From Mycoplasmopsis gallinacea (lineage in GTDB: Bacteria; Bacillota_I; Bacilli_A; Mycoplasmatales; Metamycoplasmataceae), in the NCBI RefSeq assembly GCF_900660495.1, contig NZ_LR214950.1, forward strand, positions 496,001 to 560,000: DNA of 64,000 bases, in the 5' to 3' direction. Shown here in pieces: positions 1-11,038 of this stretch. How positions within the stretch are numbered: position 1 is the first letter of the stretch; the number at the start of each line of letters is the position of its first letter. The notes under the pieces are model-generated. The model worked only from the letters and a program-made list of their open reading frames with translations, was not told the origin of the DNA and made no database searches. A program made the translations under genes and the position numbers.

Positions 1-831
1 ATATGTGTGCAACTCTTTATCTCTATATTCTCAAGGTAAAAATTTTTTAAAAACCTCTGCACTAAAATTTCATTGGTCTCTACCATCTTGAATCACTTTA
101 GCTTTTACTGTTTTATCTTCTAAATTTGTATGGAAAAGTGTTAAGTCAAATTCTTCTTGATCCATTTGATCAAAGAATAAGTGACCTGCAGATAATAAAA
201 ATCATTTTGTAGGATATTGGCTTTCATTATCTGGTGATAAATAGTTTACAAATCTAGCATTTCCTGTTGTCATTTCGTTATCTGAATTTAAAATTTTTAA
301 ACCAACGGAGTTATCAATTTCTTTTTCTCTTTTTATAGACACAGGAATATCTGGTGTTTTTTGTTGTTTAAAATCGTCAATTTGTATATTTTCAAAATTG
401 ATATGAGAAAAATCTGTTATTTCTTCACCATTTCAATCTTTTTTATCAATTAAATAAATAATTAAATGGCCTATTTCATCAAAAGCTTCCACTCCATACA
501 CATAATATTTTTGATACAAATCGTTTGACTTAAATTCAAGAATTTCATCAATATCATCTATATTTTTAATATCACTAGCTTTTTTATTAATGATGCCATC
601 ACGTTTATAATTATAAAATTTTAAATCCATTGATGTAGGAGGGACATATTTATAATCTAAATTGTGATGCATTGATAAGTTATAAAGTTTTTGTATTGGT
701 GAAGATTCTTTAAATGTTAATTTCTTTTCTTCTTTTGAATTTGCAAGTACATAAGCTAATCCAGTGGCTGCAGCTACTGTAGTTACTAATGCACCCGAGA
801 ATAAAAACAATTTCCTTTTATTAAATTTCAT
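1..831 (-). CDS. DUF31/MIP-like membrane-anchored peptidase, partial
   Basis: The gene runs off the left edge; 277 residues are visible from the ATG at 831, which is preceded by the ribosome binding site AAAGGAAAG. The N-terminus is basic followed by a hydrophobic segment (about residues 6-28, no lipobox Cys), so the protein is probably anchored outside by an uncleaved signal. Around residues 195-220 it reads YPTKWFLLSAGHLF. This resembles the start of the mycoplasma DUF31 fold (trypsin-like, found in the MIP immunoglobulin proteases), whose catalytic His lies in a similar A-H context. The catalytic Asp and Ser would lie off the window. Assignment to DUF31 is from memory of the motif; the target (immunoglobulin or other) is inference. 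It lies downstream of the membrane protein gene on the same strand. Confidence 0.5.
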
Positions 832-921
832 AATCTTTCCTTTAACTTTTTGATTATACATACTTATGATTTTTATTTATTTTTAGTTTTTTAATCGAAA
901 AATCTAAAATTACATAGCTTT

Positions 922-1746
922 CTAACGTTTTCTAATTTTGACTCTAAATACTTTTGTTCAAAAAAGACCTATTAATGGGGTTAAAACACTTCCGAATACA
1001 AAGATAACGATATTTAAAAGTACAATAACAAAAGTATTTGTTCCTTTATAGAAAAGTGGGTGTGTGAAGTTTAAAAATCCATAAATGGTCATATCTAATT
1101 CTTTAGTTAAAGTCACATTTTCTTTAAGTGGAACATTTTGTAATTCATTATGAATTGGCAATGCCATAAAGAATGTTATTAAAGCGAAGAAGTAATAGCA
1201 AACCATTGTGATAAGACTTAAATAGATTGTTTTTCTAGATACTTCAAGTTCTTTTCTATTCATAATTCAAACCACAAATCCTAAAATAGGATTTACTGCA
1301 TGGATTATGAATGTATTAAAGAAATATAAAGGTGTGAATTTTTTAAGGTCTGGTCCAAAAATTAAGGTTCAATAAACCACGAAAGTAATTGTGATATAAA
1401 CAATTGCTAAAAATAAAATTTGTTTAACAATGTAATTTTTAGGGTGAAATGCATAAATAAAAAGGGCAATAACTAAAAATGTGTTGCTTAATCAAGTAAA
1501 AGTAAGGTTTGTTCTTCAAAACATTCCAAGAGTTTTAATACCGTGTAATTCACTTTTTAATAAAAATTCTCTTTCACTTGCTTGAAGTAAATTAATTTTC
1601 TCTATTGTTTTATTAGAAATGATATGTCAATTAATTAAAGTGGATGCAATTAAGACAAAAAGTGTCATTAATGCAATTAAAAATACAATTTTTTGCATTT
1701 TTGTAAAAGAATTGTATTTTTCTTTTAAAAATAATGTTAATTTCAT
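922..1746 (-). CDS. multi-pass membrane protein, DUF1600-like
   Basis: Predicted protein of 274 residues with about six hydrophobic segments and TGA-coded Trp residues throughout. Features such as SNTFLVIALF in one helix and HAVNPILGF in another resemble the mycoplasma DUF1600 / Pr6Pr-type membrane proteins, which have no known biochemical role. The start is the ATG at 1746. No Shine-Dalgarno sequence precedes it, but TATAAT on the minus strand ends 7 nt before the ATG, so the mRNA is probably leaderless. It is divergent from the DUF4256 gene at 1808, which has the same arrangement. The family call is tentative; the membrane topology is clear. Confidence 0.6.
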
Positions 1747-1753
1747 AGATTGA

Positions 1754-1759
1754 ATTATA
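1754..1759 (-). promoter_or_regulatory. -10 box of a leaderless promoter
   Basis: TATAAT on the minus strand ends 7 nt before the ATG at 1746. Since transcription normally starts 6-7 nt after the -10 box, the RNA would start at or next to the ATG. No -35 box of good quality was seen. Confidence 0.55.
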
Positions 1760-1794
1760 AGCAAATAAAAGCATATTAAAAGAAATTAAACAAA

Positions 1795-1800
1795 TATAAT
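1795..1800 (+). promoter_or_regulatory. -10 box of a leaderless promoter
   Basis: TATAAT lies 7 nt before the ATG at 1808. The 16-nt string TATAATTTTAAATATG is repeated exactly at the ffh start (54728-54743), and neither gene has a Shine-Dalgarno sequence. Confidence 0.6.
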
Positions 1801-1807
1801 TTTAAAT

Positions 1808-2332
1808 ATGGAAAATAAAGCATATAAATTATTAAAATCACTATATGAAAGTAAAATTCAAAAAAATTTAAGGTTTTCTTGAGAAACTATTCAAAAAGAA
1901 ATCTTAGAAAATAAAGAAAAGCTAGATTCTTTGAAAGCATTTTTTCAAATCGGAGAAGAACTTGAGTTAATTGAGTATGAAGGTTCGTTATTTTTAATTG
2001 AAATGGGAGTAAATTCTCCAAGTAGAAGAAGTTTTTGCTATGATGAGCAAGCACGAATTACTCGTAAAAAGTTTGCTCCAGAAAATTCCGCTTTAGAATG
2101 ATGCAAACAAAATAATGTCTCATTAGTTGATGAAAAAATGTACTTTTTCATCCAAGATTTAAAAGATATCGATCTTAAAACTTCTTCTTGGATTTTAACT
2201 GATATTTCATTAAGAAATTTAGGTGGTGCAATATTTGGTGATAAACGATATGGAAGAACTTTTATCTACCATAACGGGGCAGATTCATACTATTCTTCAA
2301 GGGGTTTTCGCACCTACATAAAATTATTGTAA
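1808..2332 (+). CDS. DUF4256 family protein
   Basis: Predicted protein of 174 residues. It matches the DUF4256 family along its length: an N-terminal helical part with the R-x-x-x-SWE type motif (here LRFSWETIQKE), a middle with SPSRRSFCYDEQA and RKKFAPENSA, and the C-terminal stretch TSSWILTD, LGGAIFGDKRYGRTF, YHNGADSYYSSRGFR. The family is found in many bacteria and has no established function; the protein looks soluble. One Trp is encoded by TGA at the SWE motif. Its start ATG follows a TATAAT box by 7 nt without a Shine-Dalgarno sequence. It is divergent from the membrane protein gene and lies 113 bp before eno. Confidence 0.85.
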
Positions 2333-2373
2333 AAATGTTTCTAGTGTATTTAAAACCAGGGAACAATCGTTAG

Positions 2374-3810
<1,437 letters not shown>

Positions 3811-3822
3811 TCCAAAATTAGT

Positions 3823-3849
3823 ACATAGAGCGTAAGCTCTATGTTTTTT
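3823..3849 (+). terminator. rho-independent terminator of eno
   Basis: ACATAGAGC pairs with GCTCTATGT across a GTAA loop and is followed by a run of T. Confidence 0.85.
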
Positions 3850-3990
3850 AACAGCTTTTACCACCATAATATAGGCAAATTAGGTTTGAACTCCCTTAAC
3901 TTTTACATTCAAAAACTAATTATTTTAATCTCAAAACTAAGCAAAAATCAATATTTTTTATAATTTTCAGGCTCTTTTATTTAAATTCAA

Positions 3991-3996
3991 TATAAT
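3991..3996 (+). promoter_or_regulatory. -10 box of the dnaX operon
   Basis: TATAAT lies 22 nt before the GTG start of dnaX, leaving room for the ribosome binding site TAGGAG at 4005-4010. Confidence 0.55.
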
Positions 3997-4017
3997 TTAT
4001 AAAATAGGAGAAATATA

Positions 4018-5883
4018 GTGAGTTACAAGGCTTTATATAGGAAATATCGACCATCAAATTTCGAAGAAGTTGTTGGTCAAGAACACATAGTGGAAACGCT
4101 TAAAAACATTATTAAAAATGACAAAGTAGGGCATGCCTATCTTTTTAATGGACCAAAGGGAACAGGTAAAACTTCAGTAGCTAAAATTTTTGCTAGCGTG
4201 CTAAATTGTGCCCACCGTAATGATTCATTAAATCGATGCAAGGAATGCAAGGATAATCTTGCTAATAATTTCGACATTATCGAGATGGATGCAGCTTCAA
4301 ATAATGGGGTGGATGAAATTAGAGATTTAAAGGAAAAAATCGAGCAAGCCCCAATTAATTCAAAGTACAAAATTTACATCATCGATGAGGTGCATATGCT
4401 TTCTAAAAGTGCCTTCAATGCACTTTTAAAAACTTTAGAAGAACCTCCAAAGCATGCTATTTTTATTTTCGCTACAACTGATCCACAAAAAATTCCACTT
4501 ACAATTCTTTCAAGACTTCAAAGATTTAATTTCTTAAGAATGACTAATCAAAATATTGTTAGCCACCTTCAGAAAATCTTTAATTTAGAAAATATCCAGT
4601 ATGAAGAAAAAGCCTTAAATGCAATTGCTAACCTGTCTTCTGGAGGGATGAGAGATGCTCTTTCAGTATCTGATCAACTTGCAGCATTAGGTAATGGTAA
4701 AATCACTTACAAAGATGTTTTAAAAACCTTTGGGATTATTTCTTCAAGCACTATCATTGAATTATTACAAATAATAGCTGGCGGTGATTCATTTGAACTT
4801 ATCAAAAAACTTAATCAACTTTATGTTGAAGGAATTGACCCACACCAACTTATCTTTTCTTTAATTAATGCGACTAAAGAATGAATTATTTTTAATAAAA
4901 CTGGTGATGAAAAATACTTGGAGCATTTTTCAAAAGAAGATTTTGCTAACCTTGAATTTTCTATCGCTATTGCTTTAGATCTTTCTGAGCAATTTTATGA
5001 TATCTTCACTAAAATTTTTAAATCAGAAAACCCTTTTCAAATTATTGAACTTGGACTTTTAAAAGTGCTTAATCGCAGTGATAAAAGTGGGAAAAAAGAA
5101 ACACCTATTATATATCAAAAACCTGTGATTGAAGCTCCTAAAATGCAAAGCCAACCAGTTAGAGAACCTGAATTTGTTGATGATTTTTATCATTATCAAG
5201 AGTCTTCATATATTAAAAAACAAATAATTGAGCCAGCGGAGCTTCCTAAAGATAAACCGACAATTAAAATAGACATGAAAGCTATTGATAAAAGCTTGAA
5301 AAAAATTGATGCCGAACCAATTCAAAATATTTCTAAAGAGCAAAGTGTTTTAAGTTTAAATGGCGGAGATGATTTATTCACACCAAGACAAATTATGGAG
5401 CTTTCAATTTTTAAAAAAGCTCAGCCTGATTATGCTCAATTCGAAAAAATATACAAATCAATTTGTGAAAACACAAAAAACGAACTTAGTTTTTACCTTT
5501 CTCAATTACCTGATAAAAAGGCAAAGGAAGTCATTGAAAATATTGCTAAAACCACTGTAGCAGCTGGTTATAGTGATTTTGTGGTTTTAGAATGCCAAGA
5601 TGAAAAAGTTCTGAAATTCTTTAAAGAAAACTTAGGTAAAGCTTTTTTCAAAAAAACAATCAAAGATTTTTTTCAAAAAAATCTTTATGTATATCCAATT
5701 TCTACAAATCTTAAAAAAGAAGCCATTGCTCTTAGAAAGAAAAATCGTGATTTAGAAGTAAAAAATGTTGAGCATATCAAAAACTTTGATAACATTTTAG
5801 AACACAGCTCAAATGAGTCTAATTCGATCGTTCAAAATCTTTTTGGAGATGATGTGGATTTTAAATTAGAAATTAGAAAATAA
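4018..5883 (+). CDS. dnaX: DNA polymerase III subunit gamma/tau
   Basis: Clamp-loader ATPase that loads the sliding clamp onto DNA. The start is GTG, 8 nt after TAGGAG. The protein has 621 residues. The N-terminus SYKALYRKYRPSNFEEVVGQ is typical. Walker A GPKGTGKTS is at about residues 44-52, Cys residues of the zinc module at about 63, 74 and 77, Walker B/DExx IIDEVHML at about 122, and the SRLQRF arginine finger at about 165. The C-terminal 270 residues are poorly conserved, as usual for tau. TGA at 4882-4884 is Trp. It heads the replication/repair operon with ybaB, recR, tmk, holB and rsmI. No convincing programmed frameshift site for a short gamma form was seen. Confidence 0.96.
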
Positions 5884-5898
5884 ATAGGAGAATTTATT

Positions 5899-6189
5899 AT
5901 GTTTAGCCCAAATATGTTAAAGCAAATGAAAAAAATGCAAAAAGAATTAGAAGAAAAACAAGCAGCTTTTGAAGAAAAAGAATTTTCTGCTGAAAAATAC
6001 GGTGTAAAAGTTGTTGTTAGTGGTGCATTTGAAGTCAAATCAGTAACTATTGATCCTGAATTATTAGAAGATGGTGATGTTGAATCATTACAAGATGTTT
6101 TCTATGTAGTTCTTAATGAAGTGTTACAAAACATCAAAGATGAGCAAGCAGAATTAACACCACAAATGCCTAGCGGAATGCCATTTTAA
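5899..6189 (+). CDS. YbaB/EbfC nucleoid-associated protein
   Basis: Small DNA-binding protein of 96 residues, near the family's usual 95-110. It starts with the Met/Lys/Gln-rich helix MFSPNMLKQMKKMQKELEE, followed by VVVSGAFEVKSVTIDPELL and a C-terminal helix. YbaB-like proteins bind DNA as dimers and are almost always encoded between dnaX and recR, as here. The ribosome binding site TAGGAG lies 8 nt upstream. The stop overlaps the recR start (TAATG), implying translational coupling. Confidence 0.92.
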   Translation: MFSPNMLKQMKKMQKELEEKQAAFEEKEFSAEKYGVKVVVSGAFEVKSVTIDPELLEDGDVESLQDVFYVVLNEVLQNIKDEQAELTPQMPSGMPF

Positions 6190-6773
6190 TGTTTAATTCA
6201 CCAACAATTGAAGAGTTTATTGAAAAGCTCAAAAAAATACCTGGAATATCCAAAAAACAAGCTGAAAAAATTGTTTTTTGAGTTTTAAATTCCAACGAAG
6301 AAGATGTTAATTCTGTTTCTAATTATTTTAAAAAAGTTAAGGAAAGAATTAGCTTTTGTCAATTTTGTTTAAACGCAAAAGAAGATGATTTGTGCTACAT
6401 TTGCAATGATCAAGACCGAAAAAATACATTAATGATTGTCGAAAGTCAATTAGTAATTCAAAAAATTGAAAATGCTCGTTTTTATAATGGGAAGTATTTT
6501 GTTTTTGAGAAATTATTAAAAGAAGAAAATGATACTCAAAAAGTAATGCAAATTATAAGTAAGTTAAAAACGTATTGCCAAAGCTTTGATGAAGTAATTT
6601 TGGCCATTTCTCCTACTTTACAAGGAGAAATTACCAATGCTCTTATCAAAAAAGAACTTGAACCTTTAAATATTAAAGTTTCACAACTTGCTATTGGAGT
6701 TCCAATTGGAGCTTCAGTTGATTATATGGACGAATTTACTTTAAAATTTGCACTTGAACATAGACAAAAATAA
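6189..6773 (+). CDS. recR: recombination protein RecR
   Basis: Recombination mediator that acts with RecO (and RecF where present) in gap repair. The protein has 194 residues, the usual length. The order is N-terminal helix-hairpin-helix ([19 protein letters not shown], one Trp from TGA), a C4 zinc finger with Cys at about residues 57, 60, 69 and 72, then a Toprim domain starting at [13 protein letters not shown] and continuing through [18 protein letters not shown]. The Toprim ends with RLAIGVPIG-type sequence (here [20 protein letters not shown]). Its ATG overlaps the ybaB stop by one base. The next gene, tmk, follows after 14 nt. Confidence 0.95.
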
Positions 6774-6787
6774 CGAAAGGGGTGCCT

Positions 6788-7453
6788 ATGTTTATAACTT
6801 TTGAAGGACTGGATGGATCTGGTAAAACTACAACAATTGGGAAACTCGCACAAGAGTTGCATAAAAAATTTCCAGAGTTAAATTTAGTATTAACAAGGGA
6901 ACCCGGAGGGGATAAGGTTCCTGAAGCCGAAAGAATTAGAGAAATTATTTTAGATAAAGCTTCTGATTTATCAGATATGGCCGAAGCTCTTTTATACACC
7001 ACAAGTAGAAGAATTCACTTAGAAAAAGTGGTGTGACCTTCTTTAAAAGAAAAGAAATTTGTAATTTGTGATCGTTATATCGATAGTTTTTATGCTTATC
7101 AAGGTTATGCACGGGGACTAGATCTAGATTTTATTAAACAAATCACTACTTTAGTAATTCAAGATGCTATTCCAGATCTTACTTTCTTTATGGAATTTAC
7201 TCCTGAGGAAGCTCATAAACGTAGAGAAGAAACTCGTTTAGTTAAAGATCGAATGGAAAATGAAAAAATGGCTTTTCACGAAAAAGTGTATGCTGGATAC
7301 AAAGAATTAATTAAGAAAGATCCAGAGCGTTTTATTTTAATTGATGCTTCTAAAACGATGCAAGAAGTTCTAGAAAAAGTTTTTGATAAACTAACAAATC
7401 ACCCTAAATTTAAGGAATATTGTAATAAATATGTTAAGTCACAAAGTAATTAA
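6788..7453 (+). CDS. tmk: thymidylate kinase
   Basis: Phosphorylates dTMP to dTDP with ATP, in dTTP synthesis. The protein has 221 residues. [11 protein letters not shown] at residues 5-15 is the P-loop, TREPGG and later [12 protein letters not shown] are the substrate-binding DR(Y/H) motifs, and the LID region follows with [14 protein letters not shown] at 7034-7036 is Trp. The ATG at 6788 was chosen over a GTG two codons earlier because AAAGGGG is well spaced from it. The end overlaps holB by 23 nt, in line with the conserved tmk-holB order. Confidence 0.95.
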
Positions 7454-8357
7454 TGACTTAAAAAACGCGAAAGCTAATAATATGCTTTCGCATTTATACA
7501 TTTTAGAAGCTTCTCCAAGTTTAGAAATTCAGAATGATTTATTGCTTTTTTTAAACGAACTTTTTGAACTTAATTTAACATCTTTAGAACCAGAAAACTT
7601 GGCTCAAAATTTATATTATATCGATGGTAAAAATCACAAAATTGAAAAAGAAATAGTTGAACAATTTTTCTATAATGCTTCTTTTAGAGAAAGCGGAAAT
7701 CAAAAAGAAAAAATTATCTTGATTGAAAATATTGAAAATGCTTCTTTAAGTGTGCTTAATAGCATGCTTAAAAATATTGAAGAACCTACCGATAATCTTG
7801 TAATCATTTTAACTACTAATAATATCAATAAAGTTTTGCCAACTATAATTTCTAGAGCTCAAGTAATTAAAATAATTCCTGAAAATCCAGTAAATATTTA
7901 TAACCAAATCAACTTTTTAGACGATAATATTCATAAAATATTATGTTCTTTAACATTTGATAATTTTGAAAAGCTTCAAAACTTCTCTTTCAATAATAAA
8001 ATAGATAGTCTTTTAAGTGAATTTTTAGTAACTGTTCAAAATTCAACTAAAAATAAAGAATATTTATATCTTTATCTAACTAAAAAGCTTACTAAAGAAA
8101 ATTGAGAGCTTAATAAGTTTCTCTTAAAAACAATCATTGTTTTAGTAAAACAAACTTGAAACTTCTATCCTTTCAACGTCAGAAAAAGTGACATTGAAAA
8201 ACTTAATAAACTTAGCAACAAACTTAATGAAGCAATCAAAAACCCTTTCTTAATAATTGAAACAATTGAGAAATTCTTTACCAAAGCTAGAAAAGAATTA
8301 AATTTTAATATTAGTAAAGAAAACTTTTTAATCGAAATAACGGAGTGTTATGGCTAA
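7431..8357 (+). CDS. holB: DNA polymerase III subunit delta'-like
   Basis: Predicted protein of 308 residues with clamp-loader similarity: HLYILEASPSLEIQNDL near the start replaces the Walker A region, which is degenerate as usual for delta'. It continues with IILIENIENASLSVLNSMLKNIEEP and TTIISRAQVIKI, matching the DExx-box/SRC-type segments of the family in degenerate form. TGA at 8103-8105 is Trp, and the C-terminal helical part continues to the TAA at 8355-8357. It lies inside the operon, overlapping tmk and rsmI, which fits holB in Firmicutes and mollicutes. Sequence conservation is weak, so the call rests partly on position. Confidence 0.85.
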
Positions 8358-9066
8358 ATTATATATTGTAGGTACCCCAATTGGTAATTTTGATGACATT
8401 ACCCTAAGAGCTTTGAAAACACTTGAAAAAGTCGAGTATATTGCTTGCGAAGATACTAGAGTTACCACTAAATTACTAAGACATTTTGAACTTCCTGAGA
8501 AAAAACTTTTTTCTTATAACAACTTTAATGAAAGAAGTTCAAGTAATGGAATTATCAAGTTACTTGAGCAAGGAATTGATGTAGCGCTTGTTTCTGATGC
8601 TGGTATGCCTGTTGTTTCAGATCCAGGTTTTGAAGCAATCAAGCAAGCAAGAAGTAATAATTTTGAAGTAGAAATCATCCCTGGAGTTAATGCTGCTATT
8701 ACTGCTTTTGTAGGTTCTAATTTTAGTAGCACCTTTACCTTTTTAGGGTTTTTAAAAGATAAAAGCAACCAAAGAAAAAATGAACTTGCAAAGCTTGAAA
8801 TTGGAACATACATTTTTTACGTTTCTCCCCATAAACTAGAGCATTCCTTATTAGATATTAAAGAAGTTTTTGGTGGAAAAGAGCAAATTTGTCTCTCAAG
8901 AGAACTTACTAAAATGTATGAAACTTGATACTACGGAAATGCTAAAGAAGTTTTGGAAAAACTTCTTGCTAATAATGAAATTAAGGGTGAATTTACTTTG
9001 GTACTTAATATCCCTAAAATCAAAAAAGAGAAAGTTTCTAAATATGCACATTTAAAAAATCAATAG
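8350..9066 (+). CDS. rsmI: 16S rRNA (cytidine-1402-2'-O)-methyltransferase
   Basis: SAM-dependent enzyme that methylates the ribose of C1402 in the decoding centre of 16S rRNA. The protein has 238 residues; longer family members have an additional C-terminal domain that is short here. Visible motifs are LYIVGTPIGNFDDITLRALKTL at the N-terminus, CEDTRVTTKLL, YNNFNERSS, ALVSDAGMPVVSDPGFEA and VEIIPGVNA, typical of tetrapyrrole-methylase folds of the YraL/RsmI type. TGA at 8926-8928 is Trp (ETWYYGN). The start overlaps the holB end by 8 nt, with GGAG upstream. It is the last gene of the operon. Confidence 0.93.
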
Positions 9067-9087
9067 CGATTTTGCTATTGATTTTTT
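9057..9087. terminator. bidirectional terminator between rsmI and serS
   Basis: AAATCAATAGC pairs with GCTATTGATTT across a six-base loop. T runs follow the stem on both strands, so it can end rsmI (plus) and serS (minus). It overlaps the rsmI stop codon. Confidence 0.85.
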
Positions 9088-10351
9088 ATTTAATTAAATC
9101 TGTTCCCATGTATGGCACTAAAACTTTTGGCACTGAAATTGAGCCATCTTCGTTTTGATAAATTTCTAAAAGCGCTGCTACAACACGGTCGATTGCAAGC
9201 CCTGAACCATTCATTGTGTGTGCATATTGAGTTTTTCCATCTTTATCTTTGTATCTAATCATTGCTCTACGAGCCTGGAAATCACCCATATATGATACTG
9301 ATGAAACTTCTCTGAATCTATTTTCAGAAGGTAATCAAAGTTCTAAATCAATTGTTTTTCTTGATGAAAATCCCATATCTTTAGTGCAAAGTTGTAATGA
9401 ACGATAAGGAATTTCCAATTTTTCAAGCACATCTTTAGCATCATTAAGCATAGCTTCAAATTCTTTGATTCCATCTTCTTCAGTGGTTACTTTAACAAGT
9501 TCAACTTTTTTAAATTGGTGTTGTCTTAAGATTCCTTTTGTATCTTTTCCTGATGAACCAGCTTCTGATCTAAAGCATTCTGTGTATGCTGTAGCTCTAA
9601 ATGGGGTTGAAAGATCAACAATTTCATCATTATAGTAATTTGTAAGTGTAACTTCAGCTGTAGGAATTAAATATTGATTCAAATTGTTAAGTTTGTATAA
9701 ATCTTCAGCAAATTTAGGTAATTGACCTGTTCCATATAAAATGTTTTCATTAACAATAACTGGGGTTGTAAATTCTGTATAGCCCTTGCTTACATGTAAA
9801 TCAAGCATAAATGAAATTAAGGCTCTAGTAAGTTTTGCTCCAAGCCCTTTGTAAATTACATATCTTGAACCAGATAATTTAACTGCTCTTTCAAAGTCAA
9901 TAATGTCTAACTCACGAGCAATTTCATAGTGAGGTTTTACATTAGTTACAAGCCCTCTACCAAGGTTTTCGTGTCTTGAAATTTCAACATTATCTTCTTC
10001 ACCTTCACCATAAGGAACTTCATCAAGAGGTAAATTAGGAATTGATAAAGCTAATTTTTCAATTTCATTATTAAGCTCGTCTGCTTGTTTTTTAAGTAAT
10101 TGTTCTTGCTCTTTAATGTTTGCAATTTCTTCTTTTAAACCAGCTAATTTTTCAGGTTCATTTCTAAATTTCCCAAATTCTTTTGAAAGTGTTGAAAGTT
10201 GGCTCTTAAGTTGTTGAGACTCAAACATAAGCTTTCCTCTACGGCTTGCTAAGTCGTAATATTGTTCAAAAACAGCTAAATCAAAGCCTCTAGAATCAAG
10301 TTTTTTAGCCACTTCATCTTTATTATTTAAAACGTATTTTAAGTTTAACAT
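9086..10351 (-). CDS. serS: seryl-tRNA synthetase
   Basis: Charges tRNA-Ser with serine. The protein has 421 residues, the usual length. It has an N-terminal antiparallel coiled-coil arm (about residues 30-105), then class II motif 2 ([31 protein letters not shown]) and motif 3 ([20 protein letters not shown]). A TGA between the two halves (about 9333) is Trp (LELWLPSENRF). The ATG at 10351 is favoured over a GTG two codons earlier because GAGAGG is better spaced. It converges with rsmI and is divergent from rpmH. Confidence 0.96.
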
Positions 10352-10488
10352 TTGCACCTCTCTTGCTTTCCAAATTATAAACTTTTTTAATTTCTTTAAT
10401 TTAAAAAATGATACAAAATAATGAATTTTGCAACTTAATCGCTCTATATAGGGGTAAAATTACTATACTTAGAAATAACTTTTTAAGG

Positions 10489-10510
10489 TATAATATAAGC
10501 ACGCTTATAT
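10489..10510 (+). promoter_or_regulatory. rpmH promoter with adjacent palindrome
   Basis: The -10 box TATAAT (10489-10494) is followed at once by the perfect inverted repeat ATATAAGC-ac-GCTTATAT (10493-10510), which spans the expected start of transcription. No DnaA boxes were recognised around this cluster. Confidence 0.5.
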
Positions 10511-10534
10511 AATGAATATAAACAAGGAGGAAAC

Positions 10535-10681
10535 ATGAGTAAAAGAACTTACCAACCAAACAAGCGTAAACACGCTAAAGTACACGGTTTCAGAGCAAGA
10601 ATGAAAACTGCTAATGGTAGAAAAGTATTAGCTAACAGAAGAGCTAAAGGTAGAAAAAGATTAACTGTTTCAGATAAATAA
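10535..10681 (+). CDS. rpmH: 50S ribosomal protein L34
   Basis: Large-subunit ribosomal protein of 48 residues, very basic, with the hallmark N-terminus [20 protein letters not shown] and the Arg/Lys-rich tail up to RLTVSDK. A strong ribosome binding site (AAGGAGG) lies 6 nt upstream. It is followed by rnpA and yidC, the classic rpmH-rnpA-yidC order usually found near the replication origin. dnaA is not in this window and serS occupies the divergent position. Confidence 0.98.
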   Translation: MSKRTYQPNKRKHAKVHGFRARMKTANGRKVLANRRAKGRKRLTVSDK

Positions 10682-10696
10682 TTTTTAGTTTAATTT

Positions 10697-11038
10697 ATGA
10701 AAAAAATTTATCGGCTTAAGAAAAATTGAGAATTCAATGAAATTCTCAATTCTAAAAAGCAATTACTAAACAGATTTGTAATTATTTATTACAAGGAAAG
10801 TAATAACTTTAAAATAGGAATTACTGTTCCTAAAAAGTTTGCTAATTCTGTAGGTCGAAATTTATACAAAAGACAATTACGTGCAATTATTCATGATTTA
10901 AATATTTATGATTATAAGTATGAATTTGTAATAATTGCCCGCAAAGATTTTGTTGAAGAAGATTTTGCTACCAAGCAAAAAGAAATTAACAAACTCTTTG
11001 AGAAGTTTAGGAAACATGCAAACATCTCAAAATTTTAA
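10697..11038 (+). CDS. rnpA: ribonuclease P protein component
   Basis: Protein cofactor of RNase P, which matures the 5' ends of tRNAs. The protein has 113 residues. It contains the family core FKIGITVPKKFANSVGRNLYKRQLRAIIHD, the equivalent of the RNR motif, followed by YEFVIIARKDF. One TGA codes for Trp near the N-terminus (KKNWEFNEIL). It starts 15 nt after rpmH and overlaps yidC by 23 nt. Confidence 0.93.

Noticed and set aside
433-435. In-frame TGA in this and almost all long genes, which would make them pseudogenes under the standard code.
   Set aside because: TGA falls at conserved Trp positions (for example in eno, serS, tmk and recR) and frames continue cleanly, so it is Trp here, not a stop.
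5500-5540. Possible A-rich frameshift site in dnaX for making a short gamma subunit.
   Set aside because: The A-run (AAAAAGG) is not followed by a nearby stop in the shifted frame that I could confirm, TGA is Trp here, and no stimulating hairpin is evident.
5360-5560. Alternative frame inside dnaX.
   Set aside because: It lies within a clear coding frame and has no family features.
10352-10534. Replication origin next to rpmH.
   Set aside because: rpmH-rnpA-yidC often marks the origin, but dnaA is absent and no cluster of DnaA boxes was recognised; the gap is short and looks like a promoter region.
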